From positions 1 to 64,000 of the forward strand of contig NZ_CANMHM010000006.1 of NCBI RefSeq assembly GCF_947497695.1: 64,000 bases of DNA, given 5' to 3'. Position 1 is the first letter of the stretch. Every line of letters starts with the position of its first letter. The position numbers and the translations under genes were made by a program. Shown here piece after piece: positions 44,845 to 54,059 of the stretch. The notes beneath the pieces were generated by a model. It was not told where the DNA came from. It saw nothing but the letters and a program-made list of their open reading frames with translations, and made no database searches. Source of the stretch: an uncultured Polaribacter sp. (GTDB lineage: Bacteria; Bacteroidota; Bacteroidia; Flavobacteriales; Flavobacteriaceae).

Positions 44845-45851
44845 AGAATACTTTTTACTTTGGTAATTATTTTTTCTGGTTCAATACTGCCAGCACAAGT
44901 TAAATATTCTTCAGGGTATTTGTTACCATAAACAGAAGTAGGTATTTTTGGGTAAGTAGTGCTATCAGCTAACAAAGCATAATCTTTTGGTTGATGAAAA
45001 GGAGCAAAGCCAGCAAAAGGATGTGTAACTCCCCAAATAGTGATTACTTTGATACCATACATTGCTGCTAAATGGGCATTACCAGAATCCATAGAAATCA
45101 TACAATCTAAGTTAGAAATTGTGTTTAATTCTTCAGAAAAAGAAAGTTTTCCTGCAACGATATAAATAGCATTATTAATTTTTAATGTTTCTAGGTGTTC
45201 AACATCACCTTTACCTCCAAATAATAAAATTGTAAACTCTTTAGAGAGTTTTTCAATCACAATTTTCATTTTATTTAAAGGATACATTTTACTTTGATGA
45301 GCAGCAAAAGGTGCAATTCCTACTACTTTACTGTCACCTTTAAAGATGTTTTTAAGAGAATTTGGAATTTGTTTTTTATCAGGAAAATCAGGGTTAGAAA
45401 GATCTAATGTAAAACCCAATTTTCTAAAAACATCTGCATAGCGTTCATAAGATGGTTTTAGTTGTACAAAGTTTTTTTTTGAAATTAAATCTTTTTTTTG
45501 TTTTCTGCCTTTATCAATTTGAATGCATTTTTTATTGAAGAAAAATAGTTTTAATACATTACTTCTTAAAACGTTGTGAATATCTGCAATTGCAGTGAAA
45601 TTTTGTTTTTTTAGTTCTTTATAAAGTTTAAATAAACCTAAAAAGCCTTTATGCTTTCCTTTTGTTTCTGCACTGTAAACAGTAACGTTTTTGAAGTCTT
45701 TAAAAATTGGAGCAAAAAATTGCTGTGTTAATATAGTTACTTTAACCTCTTTATTTTGTTTGAAAAATACTCTAAGAACAGGCACTAAAATGGCAACATC
45801 TCCCATTGCAGAAAGACGAATGATTAATAGATGCTTTTTGGTATTAGACAA
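44841..45851 (-). CDS. Glycosyltransferase family 9 protein (heptosyltransferase-like)
   Basis: A 336-residue GT-B enzyme likely acting on lipopolysaccharide core sugars at the inner face of the inner membrane. The N-terminal motif LLIIRLSAMGDVAILVPVL (8-26) is typical of the family. The C-terminal SMDSGNAHLAAMYG near 256-269 holds the nucleotide-sugar-binding Asp and His. Whether heptose or another sugar is used is not known. It lies three bases after the DUF4254 gene on the same strand, a frequent partner. Confidence 0.9.
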   Translation of the reverse strand: MSNTKKHLLIIRLSAMGDVAILVPVLRVFFKQNKEVKVTILTQQFFAPIFKDFKNVTVYSAETKGKHKGFLGLFKLYKELKKQNFTAIADIHNVLRSNVLKLFFFNKKCIQIDKGRKQKKDLISKKNFVQLKPSYERYADVFRKLGFTLDLSNPDFPDKKQIPNSLKNIFKGDSKVVGIAPFAAHQSKMYPLNKMKIVIEKLSKEFTILLFGGKGDVEHLETLKINNAIYIVAGKLSFSEELNTISNLDCMISMDSGNAHLAAMYGIKVITIWGVTHPFAGFAPFHQPKDYALLADSTTYPKIPTSVYGNKYPEEYLTCAGSIEPEKIITKVKSIL

Positions 45852-45854
45852 AAT

Positions 45855-46466
45855 CTACTTTTTTAAAGCTCTTAAAACAGGGTTTAAATCTTCATCATTA
45901 TACATTTTCATTTGTTTGTATACTTTCATGTATTTAGTACCTTGTTCAATGTCTAACAACAAATCATCAATAGCAGTAGATAAATCTGTTCTTTGTTCTA
46001 ATAAAATATTTAGTTTTTTTGTACAACTTTCTTTATGAGAGTCAGTAGCATCTTCTCTAACTGTCTCTAAATGCATGTGATAAATTTTTAGAGCTAAAAT
46101 TGACATTCTATCAATTACCCAAGCAGGACTTTCAGAATTTATTTTTGCATTTTTAGAAACAATAACGTTTTTATATTTTTCTAAAAAATAACTATCAATA
46201 TACTCTACAGTGTCAGTTCTTACTTGGTTAGATGCGTCTATTTTTCTTTTTAATACTAAGGCTTCTTCTGCATTAATATTTGGATCTCTAATAATATCTT
46301 CATAAGCCCATTGTGTAGCGTCAATCCAGCATTTTTCGAAAAGTAAAAAATCAATTAAACTATCTTCTTTTTTATAAGGATTGATACATTTTTGTTCAAC
46401 TGCAGATTTTTTTTTGTATGTTTTTATAACATCGTCAAAAATTTGGTTGGCTTTTTTAGAAAACAT
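45855..46466 (-). CDS. DUF4254 domain protein
   Basis: A 203-residue, all-helical cytoplasmic protein. Recognisable stretches are WIDATQWAYEDIIRDP (near 47-62), RMSILALKIYHMH (near 124-136) and the C-terminal KVYKQMKMYNDEDLNP. In Bacteroidota this family usually precedes a GT9 glycosyltransferase, as here, with a three-base gap. The function is unknown; a role in lipopolysaccharide assembly is only implied by that linkage. Confidence 0.87.
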   Translation of the reverse strand: MFSKKANQIFDDVIKTYKKKSAVEQKCINPYKKEDSLIDFLLFEKCWIDATQWAYEDIIRDPNINAEEALVLKRKIDASNQVRTDTVEYIDSYFLEKYKNVIVSKNAKINSESPAWVIDRMSILALKIYHMHLETVREDATDSHKESCTKKLNILLEQRTDLSTAIDDLLLDIEQGTKYMKVYKQMKMYNDEDLNPVLRALKK

Positions 46467-46532
46467 ATACTTTAAATTTGTGAGGTAAAATTACAAAATA
46501 AAATTTGATCAAGACAATAATTGTGTATTGGT

Positions 46533-46880
46533 TTAGCCAATTTTTTCTTTTAATTGAGCAATTACTTTTTTACTATTTCCTATGAATATTTCATCATCAA
46601 AAATAAAAACAGGTCGCTTTAAAAAGGTGTATTCATCGAGCAGAAATTGTTTATAATCTGTTTCTGTTAAAACTTGGTTTTTTAAATCTTTACTTTTATA
46701 TAATTTGGCACGTTTGTTAAAGAGTGCTTCATAACTTCCAGAAAGTGCATGCATTTCAGCTAATTGAGAAGTAGTAATGTTGTTTGCTTTAATTTCTTGT
46801 TGTTCAAACCCATCTGTATTTATTTCTTTTAAAATTCTACGACAAGTATCACAAGTTTGTAAAAAATATACTTTTTTCAT
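46533..46880 (-). CDS. ArsC/Spx-family protein
   Basis: A 115-residue thioredoxin-fold protein. The CxxC pair is Cys10/Cys13 in LQTCDTCRRI. The ArsC-type KRPVFIFDDEIFIG segment at about 88-101 holds the conserved Arg-Pro. It could be a glutaredoxin-coupled arsenate reductase or a regulator of the Spx/YffB type; the usual three Arg of true arsenate reductases are not all evident, so the substrate is open. It is a single gene. Confidence 0.85.
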   Translation of the reverse strand: MKKVYFLQTCDTCRRILKEINTDGFEQQEIKANNITTSQLAEMHALSGSYEALFNKRAKLYKSKDLKNQVLTETDYKQFLLDEYTFLKRPVFIFDDEIFIGNSKKVIAQLKEKIG

Positions 46881-46993
46881 ATTTATGGATTATATTTACG
46901 CCTGCAAAATTACACATAATAAATTACAACCTTAACACACAATTCTAAGAGAAAAAAAAGTTTTTAAGGTTTTATATTGATAAATATAGAGAT

Positions 46994-47449
46994 ATGAAAA
47001 TACAATTTGACGTTTTAAGAAAATCAAGAGAACTTATTTTAAAGGAATTAGAAGGATTGAGTTTAGAGCAAATTCATACAACTCCAAAAGGTTTTAAAAA
47101 CAATATTGCTTGGAATGTTGCACATGTAGTTGTTACACAGCAAGTTTTACAATATAAATTTTCTGGTTTAAATTGTTTATGTCCTGATGATTTAATTGAT
47201 GCTCATAAAAAAGGAACGAGTCCTACTAAAACTTTTACAGCAGAAGAGTTTGAAGAAGTAAAAGAGTTGTTAATAGGTTTACCAGATACTTTACAAGAAG
47301 ATTTTGAAGCTGGTATTTTTGAAAATTATACTGAATACCCAACAAGTACAGGTTTTGTTTTAACTTCTATAGAAACCGCTATTGAATTCAATAATTTTCA
47401 TGAAGGAATTCACTATGGAATTATAAGGTCTATTAAGAAGTTTTTGTAG
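46994..47449 (+). CDS. DinB-like protein
   Basis: A 151-residue four-helix bundle of the DinB/YfiT type. The presumed metal-binding His residues are placed as in the family: the first in AWNVAHVVVTQQ near 39-50, and two in the C-terminal FHEGIHYG near 135-142. Members are mostly of unknown function; some are thiol transferases that use bacillithiol or similar thiols. No partner gene is adjacent. Confidence 0.85.
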   Translation: MKIQFDVLRKSRELILKELEGLSLEQIHTTPKGFKNNIAWNVAHVVVTQQVLQYKFSGLNCLCPDDLIDAHKKGTSPTKTFTAEEFEEVKELLIGLPDTLQEDFEAGIFENYTEYPTSTGFVLTSIETAIEFNNFHEGIHYGIIRSIKKFL

Positions 47450-47541
47450 TTTTTTTAAAAGATGATTTAACTTATCTTTTTGTAACTCTTAAAATAACTA
47501 TAAGTTTTGTAAACCTATATGAAGTTAAAATTAATTTAGAA

Positions 47542-48354
47542 TTAAAAACACTTAAATCTTTTATTTCTACCAAGTCTAAAAACAATACCTATTTGTATTG
47601 AAGTAGTTGTTTCATTAAATTTATTGATTTCTTCATCTACTATAAGGCCATCAATTTCATCAGAGTTATATAGTATCCAATTTATTTTAGAGTCAAGATC
47701 TAAATTTCGAGCAATATTATATCTAAAACCAGTAGTAAAAGCAACACCAATAGCATGCCCTTTACCTATGGCTCTATTAGTATCTATTCTGTATTTTGGA
47801 AATAATAATGAGTTGTCAGTTCTCCAATCACCTAAGTCAGAACTTAGGTCGTTTTCATATAAAAGTAGTCTAATACCAGTACTTATATAGGGGCTAATTC
47901 TGTGTCTTGCTCTAGAATAACTGTTAAATTCAGCTAAATCTCTAAAGTGAATTTCTAAGTCCATTCCTAAAGTAGCTCCTCTAATAGAACCTTTCATTGC
48001 TCGTAATTGTTCAGCTGCAATACTATTTCGACTTACCCATTCTCCTTTGTGTCTTAAATCTCGTTTACTTTCATAACTGGCTAAAGTTCTTAACAGTAAA
48101 TGATTTTTTAAATTACTTTTTTTAAATATAAATTTACGTAAATTATAGAAGTGTAAGGAGTGTGCTACTGTAAAAGATAAAGATGCTAAACTAATACTAC
48201 TTGGGGTGTAAAACCTTTCTCCATAATCTGTTTGAATACTAGTGTAGCCAGCATAAACCCCAAAATCATGAACAAATGATTGAGCACTTGAAGTGTTTAT
48301 ATAAATAAAAAAAATGCTCAAAAAGAGAGCCTTTTTTAGTTTTATTAATTTCAT
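47542..48354 (-). CDS. Outer-membrane protein of the THC0290_0291-like type
   Basis: A 270-residue exported protein with a signal peptide ending SSAQ, then FVHDFGVYAGYTSIQTDYGERF. That opening matches, to my memory, a family named THC0290_0291 in flavobacteria. The rest has alternating strands of a beta-barrel, with RHRISPYISTGIRLLLYEND and GHAIGVAFTTGFRYNI, and ends in VFRLGRNKRFKCF. The function is unknown. It lies 14 bases after the Ig-like lipoprotein gene, so they form an operon with comF upstream. Confidence 0.75.
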   Translation of the reverse strand: MKLIKLKKALFLSIFFIYINTSSAQSFVHDFGVYAGYTSIQTDYGERFYTPSSISLASLSFTVAHSLHFYNLRKFIFKKSNLKNHLLLRTLASYESKRDLRHKGEWVSRNSIAAEQLRAMKGSIRGATLGMDLEIHFRDLAEFNSYSRARHRISPYISTGIRLLLYENDLSSDLGDWRTDNSLLFPKYRIDTNRAIGKGHAIGVAFTTGFRYNIARNLDLDSKINWILYNSDEIDGLIVDEEINKFNETTTSIQIGIVFRLGRNKRFKCF

Positions 48355-48368
48355 TTTAATTTATAAAA

Positions 48369-49973
48369 TTATTCAATAACTAATTGTTCTATTAAATCCC
48401 AATTAGCTTTTAAATTTAAAGTCTCACTAAGATACTTTATTTTTTCTGGTGTTTTTTTTTGCAAGTAATTCCCAGTATCCCACTTGTTGTTTTTATTTTT
48501 ATCAACAATAACCCTTATTTTGTATGACTTAGGTTCTAAAAGATTAAAAACAATTCCCTTAGATGTATTTGTAAATTTTCTTTCAATAAATTCACTTTTA
48601 TCATTTAATAACTCTACAATTAAGTTTTTATTTTGACTATTTACAATATTTATAGTTATTTTTCCATAATCTTCTATCTCTTTTGTTGTAAAATTGAAGT
48701 TTAAGGAATCATTTTTTTGGCCAAAGATATCAAAAATTGCAGAAGGAAGTATTTTTAATGCATATTTTTGTTTTTGTTTTTTATCAAATAGGATTCCGAT
48801 TTTGTTTTCCTTTTTAGATATATAGCTGCTGTAAGACACTTTTAATGTATCTTTATCTAAAAGCATAATTTTGCTTTCATCAATTTTTACAGGTGGGTTG
48901 TTGCCTATAATGAACAATGTGTCTCTTAAATTCAATATACTTCCAGCAGAAGATTTTAACATTAAAGAGTCTGTTTTTTTCTTTCGCAACTTTACTGTTA
49001 CTGTGTCAATATTATTTTTATTAGTAACAATAAAATTCAAAGAATCCGTTTCAATTGGAGTAAACCAATAGTTTAAGGTGTCTTTATCAATTTCAAATTT
49101 AGAGATACTTTTAAAATTGTCAGGTTTTTTAGATATCAGTTTAATTTTTAAATCTACTGCTTCACCTTCATATCCAAACTGAATTTTACCTTTAGCAATT
49201 TCTTTAGCACGTTTAAATTTAAAGGGTTGTATTTCTTTAAATAATATTATTGGTTTTTTTGTAATACTGTCTTTTGGTAGAGTAATCGTATCTAAATAGA
49301 AACCTATTTTATCTTCTTTAGAATTAAAAATATAATCATTTGACTTTTCTTTTAAAGCCAACATTAAATATTTTCCTTCTTTTAAATTAGAAAAATTAAA
49401 AAAAGAAGTATCTAAAGTATTGGTAATGTAGTTGGGTTTTTTCTTATAAACAATAGAGTCATTAAAAGAACTGTCTATTTTATAAAGCAAAACATTAATG
49501 TTTTTTGGACTTTCATTAACAAAAGCATTTTTTATTTCTCCAGAAGTTGTCAGTGAATCTATATAAGTTCCTGTTGAGAAAACGTACTTGAAATTTTCTA
49601 ATTGATTTCCCTCATTATTGTCTTCAACAGCATTACCAAAATTAATAATGTAAGTAGTGTTTTTAATTAATGTGTCAACAATCTTCAAACTTAATGTTTT
49701 TGTGGCTGTTGCTTGTGGAGAAACTAATAAAGGAGTTTTTAGTGGGGGAGAAACAAAAAGTTGTTTATTTAAGTCTTTAAGTTTAATAAATTCATTAAAG
49801 TCTAATTCTATTTCTTTTTTATTAAAATTAGTAGTTTCATAAGGAGGGTTTGCAATAACAAATAGAGGAGCTTCTTCATCTTTTGGTCCACCTTCAGGTC
49901 TTCCTGTTTTTGCACAGTTAGTTAAAATAAGAATTGAAATGCTAAAAAAAACATAGCTAAGATAGGGTTTCAC
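48369..49973 (-). CDS. Ig-like (Big_5) domain lipoprotein
   Basis: A 534-residue lipoprotein with lipobox ending at Cys20 (LILTNC) and then AKTGRPEGGPKDEEAP, a common start of this Bacteroidota family. An N-terminal bacterial Ig-like domain (about 35-140) contains IELDFNEFIKLKDL and the TYIINFGNAVEDNNEGN segment. Further beta-rich domains follow to the end. The exposed lipoprotein probably faces the periplasm or cell surface. Function unknown. It is the middle gene of comF, this gene and the THC0290-like gene. Confidence 0.85.
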   Translation of the reverse strand: MKPYLSYVFFSISILILTNCAKTGRPEGGPKDEEAPLFVIANPPYETTNFNKKEIELDFNEFIKLKDLNKQLFVSPPLKTPLLVSPQATATKTLSLKIVDTLIKNTTYIINFGNAVEDNNEGNQLENFKYVFSTGTYIDSLTTSGEIKNAFVNESPKNINVLLYKIDSSFNDSIVYKKKPNYITNTLDTSFFNFSNLKEGKYLMLALKEKSNDYIFNSKEDKIGFYLDTITLPKDSITKKPIILFKEIQPFKFKRAKEIAKGKIQFGYEGEAVDLKIKLISKKPDNFKSISKFEIDKDTLNYWFTPIETDSLNFIVTNKNNIDTVTVKLRKKKTDSLMLKSSAGSILNLRDTLFIIGNNPPVKIDESKIMLLDKDTLKVSYSSYISKKENKIGILFDKKQKQKYALKILPSAIFDIFGQKNDSLNFNFTTKEIEDYGKITINIVNSQNKNLIVELLNDKSEFIERKFTNTSKGIVFNLLEPKSYKIRVIVDKNKNNKWDTGNYLQKKTPEKIKYLSETLNLKANWDLIEQLVIE

Positions 49974-50032
49974 ACAAAAATTATTTTTGCAAATTTACAC
50001 AATTTTTCTCATTAATTAAAGCTATAGTTTAT

Positions 50033-50719
50033 TTACTCTGTATAGGCAATTGTTAAAATACTAATTTTTACGTTTTCAGTTTTTTGTAATTCTTTTACAC
50101 AAGACTCTAACGTTGCTCCTGTGGTAATTACATCATCAATTAATAAAAGATGTTTGTTTTTAAATATAGATAAATTTTTTAAAAGAAACTGAGTATCAAT
50201 ATTGTTAAAACGCTCAAAACGAGCTTTAAAAGTTTGTGTTTTTGATGTTGAACGTCTTATTAAGAAATTCTCAATAAAAGGTTTTTCTAGATGTTTACTT
50301 ACGTTTTTTCCGAATTTAGAAACCTGATTATAGCCTCTTTGCTTTCGTTTTTTAGAGTGTAGAGGAACAGGTATTATGTAGTCGATGTCGTTAAATTCTT
50401 TGTTTTGCTTTAATAACGATCCCAGCCAATTTCCAAAAAAAGATCCTATTTCTTCATTTCCTTTGTATTTTAGTTCATGAATTAATTTTTTTGTAATTCC
50501 TTCTTTTCTGTAAAAAAGGAGAGCGTTTGCTTTTTCTATGGCTACTTTTCCATAAAAAGTACTGATTATTTTATTGTCCCGGTAATTTGTAAAGTTGGTT
50601 AATGGCAAATCATGCCTGCAAAACGTACAAATTACATTTTCATTTTGTGTGAGTTGGTTATTACAATTAGCACATAATTTTGGAAAAAATAAATTTAAAA
50701 AATCGTTTAAAAACCTCAT
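50033..50719 (-). CDS. ComF-family phosphoribosyltransferase-like protein
   Basis: A 228-residue protein that in other bacteria is needed for DNA uptake. The N-terminal zinc ribbon CANCNNQLTQNENVICTFC (about 16-34) has four Cys. The phosphoribosyltransferase fold has PVPLHSKKRKQRGYNQ near 103-118 and the PRPP-binding HLLLIDDVITTGATLES near 190-206. Together with comEC at 21.5-23.5 kb, it suggests the organism has the core of natural transformation. It leads a three-gene minus-strand operon. Confidence 0.9.
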   Translation of the reverse strand: MRFLNDFLNLFFPKLCANCNNQLTQNENVICTFCRHDLPLTNFTNYRDNKIISTFYGKVAIEKANALLFYRKEGITKKLIHELKYKGNEEIGSFFGNWLGSLLKQNKEFNDIDYIIPVPLHSKKRKQRGYNQVSKFGKNVSKHLEKPFIENFLIRRSTSKTQTFKARFERFNNIDTQFLLKNLSIFKNKHLLLIDDVITTGATLESCVKELQKTENVKISILTIAYTE

Positions 50720-50809
50720 AATTTAACTTAGCAATTCATTTTAAAGATACATAAAAATATCAATATTAAACAATAGCAGAGTATACTTAAAAAACTTGAA
50801 TCTTTTTTC

Positions 50810-50839
50810 TTGAAAAATTTATGTAAACACGTATATTTG
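50810..50839 (+). promoter_or_regulatory. Promoter of glycyl-tRNA synthetase
   Basis: TTG (50810-50812) and TATATTTG (50832-50839) are separated by 19 bases, matching the Bacteroidota consensus. The -7 element ends eight bases before the ATG, so the 5' leader is very short or nearly absent. Confidence 0.75.
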
Positions 50840-50847
50840 CCTCCATT

Positions 50848-52389
50848 ATGGCAAAACAAGAAGATCAATTTAAAAAAGTTTTATCGCACGCAAAAGAATA
50901 TGGTTATGTTTTTCAGTCTTCTGAAATATATGACGGTTTAAGTGCGGTTTACGATTATGCTCAAAATGGAGTAGAGCTAAAGAAAAACATTAGAGATTAT
51001 TGGTGGAAAGCAATGGTGCAAATGCACGAAAATATTGTAGGTATTGATGCTGCAATTTTAATGCATCCTACAACTTGGAAAGCTTCTGGACACGTTGATG
51101 CTTTTAATGATCCTTTAATTGATAATAAAGATTCTAAAAAACGATACAGAGCAGATGTTTTAATTGAAGACTATTGTGCTAAAATAGAAGGCAAAATAAA
51201 CAAAGAAGTAGCCAAAGCAGCAAAACGTTTTGGTGATGCTTTTAATAAAGAGGAATTCTTAGCAACTAATGGAAGAGTTGTTGGTTATCAAGAAAAAATA
51301 AACAGCATTTTAGCAAGAATGGGCAAGTCTTTAGAAAATGAAGATTTGGCTGATGTAAAATTGTTAATTGAGGAATTAGAAATTGCTGATCCTTTAACAG
51401 GTTCTAGAAATTGGACAGAAGTTAAACAATTTAACCTAATGTTTGGGACTAAATTAGGTGCTTCTGCAGATACTGCAATGGATTTATATTTAAGACCAGA
51501 AACTGCTCAAGGTATTTTTGTGAATTTTTTAAATGTTCAAAAAACGGGTAGAATGAAAATTCCTTTTGGGATTGCTCAAACAGGTAAAGCCTTTAGAAAT
51601 GAAATTGTTGCAAGACAATTTATTTTTAGAATGCGTGAATTTGAACAAATGGAAATGCAATTTTTTGTAAAACCTGGTACTCAAAAAGAATGGTATGAAG
51701 CTTGGAAAGAAACACGATTAAAATGGCATTTATCTTTAGGTATGGGAGCAGAGAACTATCGATTTCATGACCATGATAAATTAGCACATTATGCAGATGC
51801 AGCAGCAGATATTGAATTTAATTTTCCTTTCGGCTTTAAAGAATTAGAAGGGATTCATTCTCGTACAGATTTTGATTTAAAAGCTCATGAAGAATTTTCT
51901 GGTAAGAAATTACAGTATTTTGATCACGAAGAAAATAAAAATTACGTGCCTTATGTTGTTGAGACCTCTATTGGTTTAGATAGAATGTTTTTAGCGGTTT
52001 TCTCTAATTCGTTGCAAGAAGAAGCTCTAGAAAACGGAACTACTAGAACTGTTTTAAAATTACCAGCAGTTTTATCACCTTTTAAAGCAGCAGTTTTACC
52101 ATTAGTTAAAAAAGATGGATTGCCAGAAGTTGCTAGAGAAATTTTAGACGATTTAAAATGGGATTTTAATGTTTTTTACGATGAAAAAGATGCAGTTGGT
52201 AAGCGTTACAGAAGGCAAGATGCTGCAGGTACACCTTTTTGTATTACTGTAGATCATCAAACTTTAGAAGATAAAACAGTTACCATAAGATATAGAGATA
52301 CTATGGATCAAAAACGTGTTGCAATAGCAGATTTAAAAGAAATTATTAAAGCTGAGGTTGCTGTTAAAACGTGGTTGCAGAAAATGTAA
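50848..52389 (+). CDS. glyS: Glycine--tRNA ligase (single-chain dimeric type)
   Basis: Charges tRNA-Gly with glycine. It is 513 residues of the alpha2 type (archaeal/eukaryal-like class II), not the alpha2-beta2 E. coli type. The motif DLYLRPETAQGIFVNF is near 212-227, motif 2 lies in AFRNEIVARQFIFRMREFEQ, and the C-terminal anticodon-binding domain includes KRYRRQDAAGTPFCITVDH. The enzyme heads its own transcript with a short leader and ends at a strong bidirectional terminator. Confidence 0.95.
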   Translation: MAKQEDQFKKVLSHAKEYGYVFQSSEIYDGLSAVYDYAQNGVELKKNIRDYWWKAMVQMHENIVGIDAAILMHPTTWKASGHVDAFNDPLIDNKDSKKRYRADVLIEDYCAKIEGKINKEVAKAAKRFGDAFNKEEFLATNGRVVGYQEKINSILARMGKSLENEDLADVKLLIEELEIADPLTGSRNWTEVKQFNLMFGTKLGASADTAMDLYLRPETAQGIFVNFLNVQKTGRMKIPFGIAQTGKAFRNEIVARQFIFRMREFEQMEMQFFVKPGTQKEWYEAWKETRLKWHLSLGMGAENYRFHDHDKLAHYADAAADIEFNFPFGFKELEGIHSRTDFDLKAHEEFSGKKLQYFDHEENKNYVPYVVETSIGLDRMFLAVFSNSLQEEALENGTTRTVLKLPAVLSPFKAAVLPLVKKDGLPEVAREILDDLKWDFNVFYDEKDAVGKRYRRQDAAGTPFCITVDHQTLEDKTVTIRYRDTMDQKRVAIADLKEIIKAEVAVKTWLQKM

Positions 52390-52412
52390 TTTAAAGTTTA
52401 CTAATAAAAAAG

Positions 52413-52445
52413 TAGCATCTAAAATTTTAGATGCTAATTTTTATT
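52413..52445. terminator. Bidirectional terminator between glyS and the HMA lipoprotein gene
   Basis: A 24-base perfect palindrome (52413-52436, core AGCATCTAAAATTTTAGATGCT split over the centre) is flanked by T runs on the plus strand and by A runs on the other side. It can end both convergent genes. Confidence 0.85.
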
Positions 52446-52462
52446 TTAAGAGTGGTAGGTTT

Positions 52463-52948
52463 TTATGCAGATTCTTTATCTGCACAACAAGCCATTTTAC
52501 AATCTTTTTTACAAAATGTTGTTCCATGTTCATTTTTAGAGCAACACGCTTTTTCTTTAATAATTCCGTTTTTCTTACAAGTATCTTTACAATTTACTTT
52601 GCATGTATGTGCTACTTTTTCATTGTCAGCAATAGAGGCTTTGTACAAATCTCCTCCAGCAATTCCGCTTACAAAAGCCATTAAATCTTCTTTAGAGGTA
52701 GTGTTTGCATCAAAGGCAATGTTTGCAATGCTATCAGTAAAAACAACTTTTGCGTCTAAAACGCCTTCTTTTTTAGATAATTTAGATTGAATGGTTTTTG
52801 CACAACCAATTTCGCAAGTCATACCAGAAATAGCCAAAGTCACATTTTGCTTGTTTACAGCTAGTGTTTCTTTTTTTGTTTCATTTTTGCATCCAACGAA
52901 AATAAAAAGAGAGATGGCTATAGAAAATAATATTTTTTTAAGTTTCAT
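52463..52948 (-). CDS. Heavy-metal-associated domain lipoprotein with a Cys-rich tail
   Basis: A 161-residue lipoprotein, lipobox ending at Cys20 (FIFVGC). A heavy-metal-associated domain (about 35-105) has the metal motif in the altered form GMTCEIGCAKTI rather than GMTCxxC. A C-terminal tail (115-161) contains ten Cys and several Lys in CxxxC and CC patterns (CKVNCKDTC, KACCSK, KMACCAD). It probably binds copper or another soft metal in the periplasm. It diverges from the EamA transporter across a 93-base gap. Confidence 0.85.
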   Translation of the reverse strand: MKLKKILFSIAISLFIFVGCKNETKKETLAVNKQNVTLAISGMTCEIGCAKTIQSKLSKKEGVLDAKVVFTDSIANIAFDANTTSKEDLMAFVSGIAGGDLYKASIADNEKVAHTCKVNCKDTCKKNGIIKEKACCSKNEHGTTFCKKDCKMACCADKESA

Positions 52949-53041
52949 AATATTTAATGATTAAATTATATGACAAATTTATTAATAAAACTGCTGACTT
53001 GTAAACTTTTATCGGACTTTCGCACAATATTTAAAATATAA

Positions 53042-53914
53042 ATGAACAATCAACAGCAAAAGTGGTTTTATCTTATTGTACTTTCTTTAGTTTGGGGAAG
53101 CTCTTTTATATTAATTAAAAAAGCACTTTTAGGAGTAACACCTATTCAATTAGGAGCGTTAAGAATGATTTTTACCGCTATTATTTTACTTTCTGTCGCT
53201 TTTCCTTCGATTAAAAAAATCAAAAAGAAACATTGGAAACATATTTTTTACACAGCTTTGGTGGGTACTTTTATTCCTGGTTTTCTTTTTGCTTATGCAA
53301 TAACAAGTATTGATAGCTCAGTAGTTTCCATATTAAATTGTTTCACGCCTTTTAATACGTTGGTGTTAGGAGCCGTCTTTTTTGGTTTTGCTTTCAAAAA
53401 ACAACAATTGTATGGAATTTTAATAGGTTTACTGGGGACTTTAATTTTGGTTTTAAAAGGAGTCGATTTAAATCCCGATCAAAATTATTGGTTTACACCT
53501 TTCGTTTTATTGGGTTCTATTGGGTATGCAATCAATGCCAATATGATTAAAAAGCATTTGTATAATTTAGATGCTTTGGCAATTACTACAGGTAATTTTT
53601 TAGTATTGTTGTTGCCTGCTATAATTGTTTTGTATTTTACAGGTTTTTTTACTGATTTTGTATACGATGAAGTAGGAATACAATCTCTTGGTTATCTTGC
53701 AATATTATCTATTGTTGGTACTAGTATTGCTAAAACTATATACAATAAACTGGTTCAAATATCATCACCAATATTTTCAACTTCAGTAACCTATTTAATT
53801 CCTATTGTGGCAATTTTTTGGGGTATTTTAGATGGTGAGCAGTTAAGTTTTATTCAACTTTTTGGTGGTGTTATTATTCTTTTTGGTGTTTATATGGTGA
53901 ATAAGAAAAAGTAA
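53042..53914 (+). CDS. EamA/DMT-family transporter
   Basis: A 290-residue inner-membrane protein with ten helices in two EamA repeats. SLVWGSSFILIKKAL (near 15-29) begins the first, with conserved WG and IK/R. The second repeat is GYAINANMIKKHLYN near 161-175. It likely exports or imports a metabolite; the substrate cannot be read from sequence. It is separated from rplU by a promoter. Confidence 0.9.
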   Translation: MNNQQQKWFYLIVLSLVWGSSFILIKKALLGVTPIQLGALRMIFTAIILLSVAFPSIKKIKKKHWKHIFYTALVGTFIPGFLFAYAITSIDSSVVSILNCFTPFNTLVLGAVFFGFAFKKQQLYGILIGLLGTLILVLKGVDLNPDQNYWFTPFVLLGSIGYAINANMIKKHLYNLDALAITTGNFLVLLLPAIIVLYFTGFFTDFVYDEVGIQSLGYLAILSIVGTSIAKTIYNKLVQISSPIFSTSVTYLIPIVAIFWGILDGEQLSFIQLFGGVIILFGVYMVNKKK

Positions 53915-53970
53915 AATTACATTGAAAAGGTATTTAGTTGATTTTGATGCTATTATTTTTCCAAACAATC

Positions 53971-54000
53971 TTGTAGAGTCTTAAAAAAGATGTATATTTG
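53971..54000 (+). promoter_or_regulatory. Promoter of the rplU-rpmA operon
   Basis: TTG (53971-53973) and TATATTTG (53993-54000) are 19 bases apart. The layout is the same as for glyS, with about 55 bases of leader before the ATG. Confidence 0.75.
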
Positions 54001-54059
54001 CACCCGCATTTTCATTAAGAAACTGCAAAATAATTAGTAATAAACGCAAAACAAATAGT

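Noticed and set aside
46905..46929. Promoter of the arsC-like gene (CAAAATTA on the minus strand reads TAATTTTG)
   Set aside because: The -7 box fits, but the only upstream TTG is 14 bases away, shorter than the usual 17-20, so I did not list it.
52358..52790. Two overlapping plus-strand frames downstream of glyS
   Set aside because: They lie opposite the Cys-rich lipoprotein gene and cross the glyS terminator; they are antisense shadows.
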